Shown: one piece after another, positions 30,402-41,936 of the stretch
Position numbering within the stretch: position 1 is the stretch's first letter
Layout of the letters: each line of letters begins with the position of its first letter
Origin: Pyrenula massariospora
Lineage: Eukaryota > Ascomycota > Eurotiomycetes > Pyrenulales > Pyrenulaceae
Assembly (NCBI GenBank): GCA_021030905.1
Contig: JAGFMI010000013.1
Location: forward strand, 124,001 to 188,000
Reading direction: 5' to 3'
Length of the DNA: 64,000 nucleotides
Made by a program: the position numbers and the translations under genes
Notes under the pieces: generated by a model
The model's input: the letters and a program-made list of their open reading frames with translations, nothing else
Told to the model about the DNA's origin: nothing
The model's database searches: none

Positions 30402-33400
30402 ATGGCGAGGAGTCTTGATGAGCTGATCGATTTCCTGTTGGGCGAAATTGCTGTCAGTGGCACTCGAGGTACGCCTAAGATGCGCATTTGCTATGCTTTG
30501 AGCCCGTACACTGCGTGGACATGCACGCGCTAAAATGAATGCTCCTGGTCTTTTTTTGTGAAGGTTAAGAGGCTTGAATCTCCCCATTTCCCGTCTCTTC
30601 TCAGCGATGTTGAGCGCCGTGGTTCGATTCACGCATCAACAATCCGACAGGGGGGTTTTTTGGAAATTCTAAGCTTCTACTTCCAATTTTATTTGCGCTC
30701 TGCAGCAGTTATCAGTGATGTCCACTAACGATCTATAATAGGGACTGAAATTAGCGACGTTCTCTCCCTGACTCATACCTTCTATGAAAATGCCTATAAT
30801 GAAAATGATGTGGCTGTCACGCGCAAACCCAATATTGACCGACGCTTTGAAGGGCATGTCTGGAAATGGCTAACTCGCCACCCTGACGTTAAAGTTGGAG
30901 ACAAAAATCAAGGGAAAAAACTTGCGCTCGACCAAGTGTTTCCGGAGCAGGCTCAATCGGAAGATACAGCTCATTCTAGGTTTCTCGGAGGTAAACAAGG
31001 TCAGTCTCGGGATAATGAAGCTACCTCAGAACACAGCGCCGAAATTGGGCAAGAGAAAGATGTACGGAAGCCGCCTCCTAAGGTCTTTGTCTCCGAAGAA
31101 CGTATGTGGCTGGCAATATGCGGCCACTTGCCAGACGCTTCGAAAGTTGTGCCCCTGGAGTTTGTGCTCCTTTCAATTATTGCATCCACTAGAGAAAAAG
31201 GTATCCTCCAAAGCGATCTAGTAAACGCCAGCGGCCAAGACAAACGATCTGTGCCCAATCGGACAGATAAACTCCACGCAAGAGGGTACATTGAGAAACG
31301 ACGAATACAAGTGAGGGGAGCATTGACCAGCCTGCTCATACTGCAGAAGTTCGCAAAAGCTCCTGAAGCTCGTAATGTAACGGGAATATCTAGTAAAACT
31401 TCGACAGGGAGTGGTATGCAACATGGAACGAATTTTGTGGATTTTGGACCTCTTCTCCAGAACATGTTTGAACATCTACGGAAAGATCACATAATTACTC
31501 ACAAATCGCTCAAGATGCGCCTAAATATGGACAGCAGATGGCTTGGCCGAATATTCAGCAGGATCGTTCGCAGACTTGAGGAGTCTGGATGCATCAAGAG
31601 GATTCGGGCGGCTTCCAAGGACTCGGTCGATCTGAAATGGTTTTATCCTTCTATCAAATACATCCGTGAACCGACAGAGGATGACCTTGCAAGGTACCTA
31701 ACTTCTGGCACCAACATCGATTCTATGACCGAGGGTGCGTCGATGGGTCTTGGTGGCAATGAAGACGATGAAGACGAAGACGAGGTTGAAGCAGTACGCG
31801 CTAATCGAGATGCGAACGACGACCCGAATGAACTCCTTGTTGAAATCGAGAGACCTTGTTCTCAGTGGAACCCCGACCGCCTACTTAACAATACAATTGT
31901 AGACGTTGTCAATGGAAGTTCGGACGACGGCGCGAGCATACTTGTGAGGATCGTAAGCATTCTTTTAAGACACTAACTAACTTCTGTTGCAGCACATTCG
32001 ATACGCTACCCTCGGCCAATTCTTCCATCGACCTGTGGAAAACACCCTTGACAGACTGGTTCTGAATTGGTTTCATACTCAACCCGCACACCTGAGGCAT
32101 CTTGCAGTGCTCCGAGACGTACAGATGGAAGGGAAGACGATATCATATGTCCACTATGCTTTTGAGGCATTCAAACGGCTTGTTGAGAATAATCAAACAG
32201 TATGGGATGCTGTCCTACCTAGAGAGAACAATAAGAGCGCTATCATAGACCGCATCATCGGGCAGCGGTCATTCATTCCAAAGGATGAATTTGGATTCCC
32301 GCAAATCTCTACGCCACCCCTTCAGTACAGAAGTGGCCGAGCGACACTGGGCCAGGCGATTCACGCGTCTAAGCTAGAGACGAGGCGTCGACGGGCCAAG
32401 AAGCTGGAGATAGTCGAACAAGACGCCGATGAACGTAAGTTACACGGCACAAAATTCATGAAAAGCATACTAAGCTATGTAACAGATTTAGAAGACGGGA
32501 CACAAGCCCACTCACATCGTGTGAAGAAGCCAAAAGCATCTCCCAAATCTCCCTCTCAGGGCTCGTTACCTACCCCCAGGCCGCGGACTACGAAGACAAG
32601 ACGCAATAATGCGCAAACCCCTAGAGAACCAATCGAAAGCCTGCGGGCATCAGGCGATCAACCCAGCCCCTCTGCAACTGACTCCACCCCTCTAAAGCTA
32701 TCTGTTCAAGGCAAGCGTCGAGGTCGGCCAAGAAAATTTTTGAGAGGTACAGAAAGCTATTGGCAAGATATGTTTGCGAAAGTGATCCTTCAAAAGCATC
32801 CCCGAATGAAGTCCAACGAGAGGCTGGGTACCAAAATGTCGCATCCAGAGGCGCTCGAGTTCTTCCAAAACAGACCTCCTGGATTTGATGAGACTTTGAT
32901 CCGAGCGATGCATCTAGAAATTCCATTCCCAGTGAAACCTGATGATGTCAATCAGTCATGGGTTGACAAGACTCTTGCTTTGCTGGACCGCTGCAATGAA
33001 AGATTAATCGTTGGTCCACGAGTCGCTACAAACACTATCTACGAATATTCGCAATTGGTTATCATTAAAACAAGATCGTTAGGCCCAAACAGTCCTTTAG
33101 CAACTACTAAGGCACCTCTCACTCAGTCCCATATCTCTAGCGCTTCCCATACGCAATCGGTGCCCAGGACTCTTAAAGACAACGCGAATGTTTTAAAGCA
33201 ACAAGGAGCTGATTCCCAAGTTTTGAATTCGCACATCAATCACCTTTATCCTTTACCACAGTCGAAAGATGATCGCCAAGACTTGAATCAGATAGACCCA
33301 AAGACACCGGGAAAAAGTACTACATCACGCGTGCCAGCCGTGTATTTCTTGACGTCAAGCATCGCACATACTCGACCGCTCCTGAAATGGCCAAAGCCTG

Positions 33401-36400
33401 CGGGTTCTCGCGAGACCAAGCCATCTCGACCGAGCTTCGAAGATAATCTGCAACGAGAAGGGGACAAACGGGATCAGCCAATTGTTCTCACCTCACCGCT
33501 CGAACCATCTATGGTTATTGAGGCCAGTACCGATGCCACTGCGCCAGATGGCATTTCATTGCTAGCACCGTCATTCAGAGATCATAGCAACAACGAAACA
33601 GTCTTGCTCTCTACCACGGAACATCAATCTTATCTACAAAACGAGAGAAGTCGCACTTTGGAAACTTCGAATGCTGAGGCTCCAGCAAAAAGGGGCAGGG
33701 GTCGACCAAAGAAGGCATCCAGTGGTCCTTTGACTCAATCTACACCCGCGGCGAGAGTCTCTACACAGCCAAAGCACCTTGTAGACAATCACGTCGTACC
33801 TTTACCTGAACAGCTTGATCAGGGTGTTACCACCAGATCAGGTCGTGCATTGCCCACTCGCTCATTGGAGTTGGATCATACCCAATCACCTACCCGAAAA
33901 CGCAAGCGAGACACCGAGATACTTTCTACCCCAGAAACTAAAACGCCAAAACGACGCGCAGCACAAGACACTCCTGCAGCTATCCAGCATTCGATTGAAG
34001 TCCAACCATCGGCTTCGACGTCGATTTCCCCGGAAACGAGGCGTCAGGGAGAAGCTCCCGATCAAGACGCGCATCCTACCAACGACGGTATTCAGGGAAA
34101 CAAATCTGACCAAGCAGCTTCTACCGCGGAACTTAGGCTTCGTGAAGCATCGGAAGATGGCACTGTCGTTAGTACATCGAATAATAAGCCTAGTGCTCGG
34201 CCTACTCCAGCAATTGCCGGAACATCCCAAATTCCCGAGCTTCGTCATGATGACCAATTTGGCAAGAATAGGGACGTAACTACTAAGAGCAAGAGCGCTG
34301 TCTTCATGCGCGGCACCGTCACATTCAGACGCAAGCAAATAGTACTCGAAATTATCAATACCTGTCATGGGGTAATGGCCTTTGACTTATCTATGTGGTA
34401 CGCATTTTTTATGAAGTGGCGGAAAACAGGTGAAAAAACACGACCGGATACCAGAACTGTAAAGAACACAGTCAAATCCCTCGTGGAAGACGGAAAACTC
34501 AAAAAGCTCGGCTTTGGTTTCAAAGACAAAAAGGGTGCAATGCGCACTGGACATATGATTGCACGCCTCGAGATATTGCCGGCATCTACTGAAGCAAAAT
34601 GTCTCATGCAAAAGATGATCGAGAAATATCCCGAGACGTACTATCCGCCTGAATTAGAGTTTGATCCGGCAATCAAATATCACCCAGAGCCTCAACCACG
34701 GAGTCGACCACAAGGTGTCGCAGAGATTGATCGGAATGTACATGCGGTTTCCGATTTTATACCTGCTGCGGTTCGAAAGAAGACGGAATATCGGAATCGA
34801 TCAGATTCGCACAGACAAATGCCCAACGCTTCAGCGGAGGAGACTGTCGGCAGAAGAAGATCGCGGAAGAAAGATTTGTCGCGTGCTGATAAGCCTAGAA
34901 ATCCAAGTCAGCCTCTTTTCCCATCGAAGAGACGTCTTTTGAAAGCTGGCCCGCTACGGCTCAACGAGAAGACCAAGCGGACACTCGTGGATATATTTCC
35001 CGCAGACCCTGCGCCTCCGATCAAAGACGTTCATAACGCAGTGCCTGCCAAAAGCCAAAAGCTACCATCTTCGCTAGATGATATCCTTCGTGAAGACCGA
35101 CGGAGAAAGAAAGTTATTCCTGAGAAAGAAGAAAATCCGTCACAAGCGATCTTCTTTTGGAAAGTAGATGGCGTTGAACGATGGGAGCTGCGAAAGAGTG
35201 GCCTTTTTATCTTCAAATCTACCGACTGGCAGTTCATCAATCACACTGTAGAAGATCTTACGCCACAAAGATGGACTCCCCAGGAGTCATTTGAACCAGT
35301 ACCTTTCCGCTTTGAAGCTTTAACTCGGTTTGATGAAGAGGGTCAAGAATTCTTTGACGTCTCACCTTACCAATTCAGGGCGGATGAAGAGAACTTTGTG
35401 GGCGATTTCCGATTCTTAGAGGCACGACCACTAGAGTTTGGGACAGTTCCTCCCGCTGTATCTCTGAAGCGCAAGGCGGATGATGCAGAGAAACACCAGC
35501 CCCCGAAGAAGCGGAGGTATACAAGGCAACTCGCAAAGGACCCCGCGGAGGAGAACAAGACAGACCAAAAGGCCAAGAAAACTCCAAGACGACGCAAAGG
35601 TCTACCGAGTCGGATTGGGGATGATGCTAGCGGAGAGGAGTCCCTATCTCAGGCCACAACCTCACCAAATCCGGTGGATGGATTGTTTGGAAAACGTAAG
35701 CGCAGGCTCGCACCAACGTGGACCGATAAGCGCCGCAAAAAACGTCGCTTGGAAGACGGGGGCAATCGCAATTTCACTAATGGAGCCGTAACAGAGAGCG
35801 AGAAAGGGGCTGCCCGCGGGCCTCAACTCTTGAGAATGCTACCACCCGAACAAGTCTATCACATCGCCGTTACTATTGTCGTTATTCGAACTCTTGCTGG
35901 CGGTGTAGAGAGAGCGATAGACTGGTCAATCGTCGGGTCCTGTCTTCCGGAGTATGAGACTCAGTTTATCAGAGACAGATGGCGAACGATGTCTTCCAAA
36001 TATTGCGCAGCAATTCTTAGACTCTCAGATTCTTTTTCTGAGAAGTATTTAGAAGCCTATGCCGAGGATGAGATACCTCCACTCGATTTTTCGAATCTGG
36101 CAGACAACAACTGGGACGAGATTATTGACTGGGCCAAGAAAGAGCTAAAACGTCCCTATCGTCTCCAGCTCCCAGATCTTCCCTCGGCGCGTTCAACGCT
36201 AGAGCTTGAGCACACTGTTGACGTCGAGCCTCCAAATACCGAGATCCGTGAGCACTTCAACCACAACTCCATTGCGACCATCCCAATGCGAGAAGCGGCT
36301 CTAGCCACCATTCCCTTCGCGACGCCCATGCGCCTCCGCAAGGATCCATCTACACAGCAGACTGTAGAATCCTCCCCGACCGAAATTCCCCCCTCCCTAC

Positions 36401-37410
36401 TCGAGACAGCCAAATCCTGGACCCGCGCCCTCATCCTCACCCCACCCACCACCCTCTCCCTCCCCACCGCAAAACGCAAATTCGACCTCCTCCCCGAACC
36501 CGCCCACCGCCTCGCCAAAGAATCCCTCCTCGCCTCCCGAGCCATCGTCCACATCTCCCAACCCAAATCCAAATCCAAATCCAAATCCTCACCCCAACCG
36601 CCACAATCCCAATCCCAAACCCCAAACCCCCCCTCAATAACCCACACCCTCTCCACCCACGCCCACCGCCCCCTCTGCCACCGCCGCCCCATCACCCCCG
36701 CCATGCTCAAGTCCGCCACCCACTTCAAGCTCGCCGTCATGGATCCCTTCTTCCGCGCCAACCGCCCCGTCACCTACCGCCCCGGCTACACCTCCGACGG
36801 CCAGATGCTCGCCCTGCTCGAATGCGTGGGGCGCGGCCGCGCGCGCGCCGTCCCCGTCGACCCCCCAAAGAATAGATATGGGTTGATCGAGAGCTACCAG
36901 ACGCGCGCGATTGATGCGGGGCGGTTAAGGTGGAGGGTGGACTTTTTGCCCGTCAGGGGCCGGGGGGGGTGGGTGGATGGGCGTCCACTACTCAACCAGA
37001 ACCAGAACGAGACGGACGCGGACGCAAACATGCCGATGTTGACGCTGAAGCCACCGCCGCGAATGGCCGCCGACGACCCAACCGGCCGGATCCCGCTGTG
37101 GCTCGACATCCACGGCCAGCTCATCGTGAACATGTGGGAGTTGGCGGTGGCGGGGACGCTGGGGATTCTGGCGACGAGGCCCGGGGCGAGTGCCGCGGAG
37201 GTGGCAGGGATGCTGGGGCCCGCGGTTGGGGTGGGGGATGTTGAGGGGGTGCTGGGGTGGGGGGAGGGGTGGGGGGGTGTGAGGAGGACGAACGGTGCAG
37301 AAGGGGGGTGTTGGGAGGTGGGGGAGTGGTGGTGGATGGGGTTGGACGGAGAGGGGGAGGGGGAGGGAGAGACGCGAGGGGAGGGAGAGACGCGAGGGGA
37401 GGGAGAGTGA
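30402..37410 (+). CDS. TFC3: TFIIIC large subunit (B-block binding, tau138/TFC3)
   Basis: Exons 30402-30468, 30742-31952, 31993-32434 and 32486-37410 encode 2214 residues. This subunit binds the B box of tRNA genes and starts assembly of the Pol III machinery. Seen: MARSLDELIDFLLGEIAVSG at the start; a B-block winged helix at about 158-230 (PLEFVLLSIIASTREKGILQ; LHARGYIEKRRIQVRGALTS); two AT-hooks (GKRRGRPRKF near 648; KRGRGRPKKA near 975); an extended winged helix near 1178-1270 (RKQIVLEIINTCHGVMAFDL); several basic linkers. Intron 1 is long for this window (273 nt), intron 2 is only 40 nt, and intron 3 (51 nt) has no stop and keeps frame, so it reads as coding if overlooked. The last ~1 kb switches from C-rich to G-rich and ends in short Gly/Glu/Arg repeats of doubtful function. 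Confidence 0.93.
30621..30630 (+). promoter_or_regulatory. B-box-like word in TFC3 intron 1
   Basis: GGTTCGATTC matches the Pol III internal B-box core (GGTTCGANNC). No tRNA fold surrounds it: the five-pair T stem, an A box at normal distance and an acceptor stem are all missing. By chance about one such word is expected in 64 kb counting both strands. Confidence 0.3.
36563..36588 (+). repeat. AAATCC hexamer microsatellite in TFC3 coding sequence
   Basis: Four uninterrupted hexamers plus a partial copy code for alternating Ser-Lys residues. Located in the C-rich half of the skewed 3' end of TFC3. Confidence 0.8.
37254..37277 (+). other. Sense-strand G-quadruplex motif in TFC3 coding end
   Basis: Four G runs of 4, 6, 4 and 7 bases are separated by single-base loops, the most stable class of predicted quadruplex. 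It lies 134 bases before the stop codon. Confidence 0.75.
37367..37407 (+). repeat. 18-bp direct repeat at the end of TFC3
   Basis: Two adjacent near-perfect 18-bp units encode GETRGE hexapeptides directly before the stop codon. Confidence 0.75.
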
Positions 37411-39469
37411 CTGAGAATCAGGAGGTCGAACACCCGGAGTGAGAGTCGTGATGGGGAATACGTGAGCATATCAGGGGAATGTCCCCCTTGTCAGAATTTT
37501 GAGATGGACAACGAAGACACCCACCCTACCCTATCTTGGACCGAGTCCTAGCGTTAAAACTTAGGTTATCCGTCTACAGAGACATATTGTCAGACTACTG
37601 GCGGTCAAATTTGGCGATGATTTTGTTTTGTTTTTTTCAAGCAGAACATGTTACTGGAATGCAGAGCAGATCCTTCTTTTTGGAGACGTATTCGACATAT
37701 TTAATATTACTATTACTATCCAACGTATCTGATGCCCATCAACGGACGCACGGGTGGCGCTGTCATATGTCTACGTAATCATGTCTGAATTGATTAATAT
37801 TACGGATGCTGGAGAACCAACCTACATGGGCGGCGGTGGAAAACGTTGCCTTACCTGAACGCCATCATATGAGCGGGTACTATGACCTAGGTAAGGCTGG
37901 GCTGGTATGTGCTGTAGTCGAGAACAATCTTGCCATCAGTGGTGTGAAGGGCCTTGGGAGTAATATCTAATATTACTGCCAGCGCCGGAACGGGCAGGCA
38001 CAAACCATATATATCCACGCCCAAGGTACTCCTTGTGGCAGTGCTGTTCACGCTCTGACAATTCTCGGCTGTGGGCACCGTTTACCGTGTGCGGGCTTGC
38101 GATTGTATCCGCATAACCGAGAGCTCGTCGTTGCCATCATCTTTTATCCATGTTGACGCGCGATAGAAGAGTCGTCGTCTTGTGCGCCTGGGACCGTTGA
38201 GTTGAGTTGATAATTGGACAACTGTTCAATTACGGAGCCTGCGCTCGCAGGTATAAGTCTTAGTCTCTTAATGGAAGCGGGAAGAGGATATCTGAGGAGG
38301 GCTTGCCAATGTAGCTTTCTCCCCTGCGCCGTTGCGGCAAAAACATGGATGGTATCGTCCGAATGTGATGGGAGCGAGTGCATGGTTTTCGTGCACTAGA
38401 ATGTAGGCTCCTTTGCCTAGTAACTAAGGCTGCTGAAGGTATGTGTGATGTGATGCACTTGACGCACAAGAAAGCGAGACCAGCTCTCTGGACTTTTTTC
38501 CCTATCTCGGCTGCTATAATTTTCAATGGCGGCGGCAACGCTGTCGATCATGAGTGAAATAGGGCGCCTTCCGGAAATGGAAAGAACAGTCTATACGTCA
38601 AACTTGTCCATGGAGGTTGATAGGAACGTAGACCTCAAAAGAAAGATCGTCCGGGGCCAAAGTAAGCCAAGGTTGCATGGTGTCACTGACACTTTGCTGT
38701 AGCCTTGTTTGTACAGGGTGGCGGCAGGACCCTTCTTGGTTTGGGTTACACAGGGTCGTCAATTTGTGCTGCTTTATCTCCATCACAGGGGAGGATGGAA
38801 ACACTACATGCTGATCCCTAGTGTGTCTGCGAGTTTTGGTGACTCTAGAAGTAGATTCAAGGATCTATTCATCAAATGAAAGGATACCGACTGTTGGGAT
38901 ATGAAATCGCCGGTAGAGATCGGAATCAGGATTTCAGCAGGAAGATCAAGACTCGCACGATTAAATGATAAGGAGAATTTCTCCGGAGTCACATATTTCA
39001 AGTACCATAAAAGAAGGAAAAAGTACTCACATAGCGCGGAAAAGGCGCGCCGTAATCCATTTCGCTCAGCCTGCCAAGAAACATGATGACGTCGAGTATT
39101 TAGAGTTACCTTTGGAACATAAGAGAGCGTCGAGGGTCGTAAATCCATAGATTGAAATGCAGACGAGGCTCGAAAGACAGGGACTGGAGCAGAGAAAGAA
39201 GAACAATTTGGCGTGGATTAGCCCTACCAACGCACGGATAGAGAGCATCAATGCGTCAAGCGATCTCGCATGTAGTAGTGGCACAGATCTGAGAGCTCGT
39301 GCTCGCTAATCTGTGTTGCGTGCCCCGAATCCTGATCGACTATTAGGCGGGCGGCATGAGAGCGTACAAAACGGGATTGAAAGGTTGCAGATATCGATGG
39401 CTTGTTTGGTGTAAATAATGGTACCGCATTGTTGTTGACGGAAAGGGTATCTGGATCTGCCTCATGCAG
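37411..39469. other. Gene-poor DNA downstream of TFC3
   Basis: About 2.05 kb with no supported gene. AT-rich patches near 37680-37800 contain short ATT-rich words; no transposon ends, terminal repeats or coding domains recognised. Confidence 0.55.
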
Positions 39470-39832
39470 TCATGTGATCTTCCAGAAGCGATCAGCGCTT
39501 TCGTTACAATGATCGACCTCTCCACACACCCAAACTTGAGGGTCAGCACACAACCGCGGTTTTCCTCGGCGACTGTCCGGTTGCGTTTCAAAGGTCGAAG
39601 CTGACATGTTAACGACTATCATGCAGTGATAGCGATTAAACCTGCCCGATTCGACCAACGCATAGCGCTTTCTACTTGGTCGATGCTGATTGACCCGGAA
39701 AGCAGATTCTTTGGTCCCGAGGGAGTGGTTCTCCTCGAAATCAAATCGTGGAACTATCTTCGCAAGCGTCTTCTCTGCAGGTGCCGGCATCAACAAGAAA
39801 ATGAGGTAAAGAGACGTCGCTGTCACCAGCAT
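39470..39832 (-). CDS. Candidate small secreted cysteine-containing protein
   Basis: A 120-residue frame starts at an ATG in a favourable context (gccgccATGc). Seen: a textbook signal peptide, with hydrophobic core LVTATSLYLIFLL and a small-residue cleavage area MPAPA before Glu20; a mature part with four cysteines at 70, 95, 103 and 109; a dibasic RKR at 54-56 that could be a Kex2 site, leaving a mature peptide of about 64 residues holding all four cysteines. No domain is recognised. Short length, signal peptide and even cysteine number are typical of fungal effector-like secreted proteins, and the locus lies in a gene-poor island, which also fits. No intron is needed. A chance open frame cannot be excluded. 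Confidence 0.45.
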   Translation of the reverse strand: MLVTATSLYLIFLLMPAPAEKTLAKIVPRFDFEENHSLGTKESAFRVNQHRPSRKRYALVESGRFNRYHCMIVVNMSASTFETQPDSRRGKPRLCADPQVWVCGEVDHCNESADRFWKIT

Positions 39833-40823
39833 GGCGGCGTTTCCCTGCGTCACACAAAACCCGGCCAGATCGGACCGGGTGTAGAGTCTTAGCTGTGAGG
39901 AGCCGCTCTGGAAATTGTCTCATAGTTTTCCGATCAACTACCCCATAATTTTGGATCTCAGCTTTACAACTCATTGCCGTACCAGGAGAAAGCTCGAAGT
40001 ACCTGGAGATCCTCTGGCTCCACTCTGAGCATGAAGCGATATATTATGTGCAGGGGGCGGCGACATGGGCAGGTACAACAAACGGTGATGGGGCGGCGTC
40101 TTCAGTGGACAGATCTGACCGGGAGGGCTTAAGGGTGAAGGGACGCTAAAGTGCGATCCGGGCCCTTGAATGGAACCGCCGGAGGATGTAGAGGCACCGG
40201 TTGGGTGCGCTGGCCAGTGGATGACCGGATCAAGCCCCCGCTGGTAATATAGCTGCCCCGTATACTTATGTCGCTGTACGAGCCCCGGCGTAGGATCAGA
40301 ATTACTACTACTGCTACTACTAGCATGCAGCTCCCCCCCCCCTGGACCGGTGAGAGACCTGGCGTGCGCCCCCTCCCTCCCCCCTTCTCCACCGACCTCT
40401 CCATTCCAAATCCCGCCTGCGCCAGCTGCACACTCTCTCGTCTCTCCCCGACTACTGGCTCCTCTCCTCCACCACACCTACCACCATCAACCTTACACAT
40501 CATATCTCTGTTCAATTGATAAAATTCATCGCTCCTTCTGGCATCCCGTCGTCGTTGCATAATCTCATCCCCTCTAACGTTGAAATCTGCTCGATCGGAA
40601 TCTCACTCCTTCGCTGTTCCTTCCCGCAAAAGCCAACCCGCATTGTCCTCCCTCCGCATCTCACACCGCTCAGTCGACTGTCGCTCGGCGTCCGTACAGA
40701 TGCATCCAGCTGTTTGACGATTTCTGCAACCTCACGATATATATCTTGACGATTGAATGAAGTCACGATTTTGAACGATTTGCTTGTTCCACGTCTCCCG
40801 AAGCTTGAGCGCGCCGAGCCGTT
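39833..40823. other. Intergenic with pyrimidine-rich promoter tract
   Basis: No gene supported. 40330-40500 is a long C/T-rich tract on the plus strand, as found before many highly used fungal start sites, followed by about 320 bp to the ATG of the next gene. CTA/CTG triplet repeats lie at 40303-40325. Confidence 0.5.
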
Positions 40824-41936
40824 ATGGCTCCCAAACCCGTTGACGCCTTGACCAGCTTCGTTTTCCTAACCGACAATCTCCCCAATTGGATTCAACAAAT
40901 CGAAGATCTCTCTACCTACACCACGCAAAAGCGCAACGAATTTGCTGCCGAGTACGCAAGACTCGTCAATCACCTCCGGCCCCGAAAACACAAATCCCCA
41001 TCTCTGCATTCGATACACGGGTCTGAAGATGAGCGTCCTGTCTCAAGAGATTCGTCCTCATCAAAGCGGTCGTCGCTCGAAATCTCTCCACTCGAAGCTG
41101 GCAATAGGCATATCTTCGCCACTGCTCGAAAACGGAAAACTAAACATGCCACTAGCACCGTCCGATCCGGCGCTTCCGGGCCACAAAAGTTTCGCAGCAG
41201 ACACATGGTCGTAGTCCAGTACGACTCTCACACCCAGTCGAGCTTTGAGAATATGGTAAAGAATATCGGCGCGGCAAGGAACAACTTACGCAAGGGCCGC
41301 CAGAGTAAGGAACTTGCTATGGCATTTGACCTCCCTGCCTTCAAGCGACGAGGTCCGTTGGATGACGACTCGTCCGGATTCGGCGGTCTTAACTTTAAGA
41401 GTCCCCTACGGAGTAGTCCTTTGAATCCTAAGGCTAGTAACCTTTCCGCCGCCACCACCGAAGAGTCTAAGACCGCTGCTTTTGACCTCGCGGACAAAGA
41501 CCTTGAGAAAGCCAAAGATCTCTGCGAAACGGCAGCGCACCAGTTTCTGCGGGACGGAGACTGTTTGGTCGAGACTAAAAAGTTGAAGGAAATTTTTGAA
41601 TCTGTTTTGGATCTTGCAAAACAAGAAGCAGAAAAGCTGAAAATAGAAAAGGAAGAAGAGGAGAAGCTGAAGACAGAAGAGGAAGAGAAGAGAGCGGCGG
41701 AGGAGGCAGCAGCAAACCAAGGCAGATCAGTAGAGGATGCGGATCGGGAGTCTGCAGTGATGGTAAAAGTCGCGCAGATGGAGAACCAGAATCCAGCATC
41801 GGCAGACATTATACTTGGGCAGAACAATTCGACTATTGAGGTCGACGACGACGACGGATCTGAAATCTCAGTTGATCTCACTGCTTTCCGGTCGACCAGA
41901 GCAAATGGTCGGGGAATGATCCGAAGCCCGTCGTGA
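40824..41936 (+). CDS. Uncharacterised coiled-coil protein, probably nuclear
   Basis: A single exon of 370 residues with a clean ATG. Not recognised. Seen: a hydrophobic and acidic N-terminal helix (DALTSFVFLTDNLPNWIQQI), a Ser-rich region with basic clusters (RPRKHK; ARKRKTKH) that could direct nuclear import, a segment FENMVKNIGAARNNLRKGRQ, a long charged coiled coil at about 255-300 (KQEAEKLKIEKEEEEKLKTE), and an acidic stretch EVDDDDGSEISVDLTAF near the end, a pattern that resembles a SUMO-interacting motif (acidic run beside ISVDL). The protein looks real because codon use, length and domain order are coherent. Function is unknown. Confidence 0.75.
   Translation: MAPKPVDALTSFVFLTDNLPNWIQQIEDLSTYTTQKRNEFAAEYARLVNHLRPRKHKSPSLHSIHGSEDERPVSRDSSSSKRSSLEISPLEAGNRHIFATARKRKTKHATSTVRSGASGPQKFRSRHMVVVQYDSHTQSSFENMVKNIGAARNNLRKGRQSKELAMAFDLPAFKRRGPLDDDSSGFGGLNFKSPLRSSPLNPKASNLSAATTEESKTAAFDLADKDLEKAKDLCETAAHQFLRDGDCLVETKKLKEIFESVLDLAKQEAEKLKIEKEEEEKLKTEEEEKRAAEEAAANQGRSVEDADRESAVMVKVAQMENQNPASADIILGQNNSTIEVDDDDGSEISVDLTAFRSTRANGRGMIRSPS

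Noticed and set aside
30600-30660. tRNA gene around the B-box-like word
   Set aside because: No five-pair T stem, no A box at the right distance and no acceptor stem; only the B-box-like word is present.
38804-39148. Minus-strand 114-residue open frame near the secreted candidate
   Set aside because: No signal peptide, domain or supporting context; hydrophobic patches appear random.
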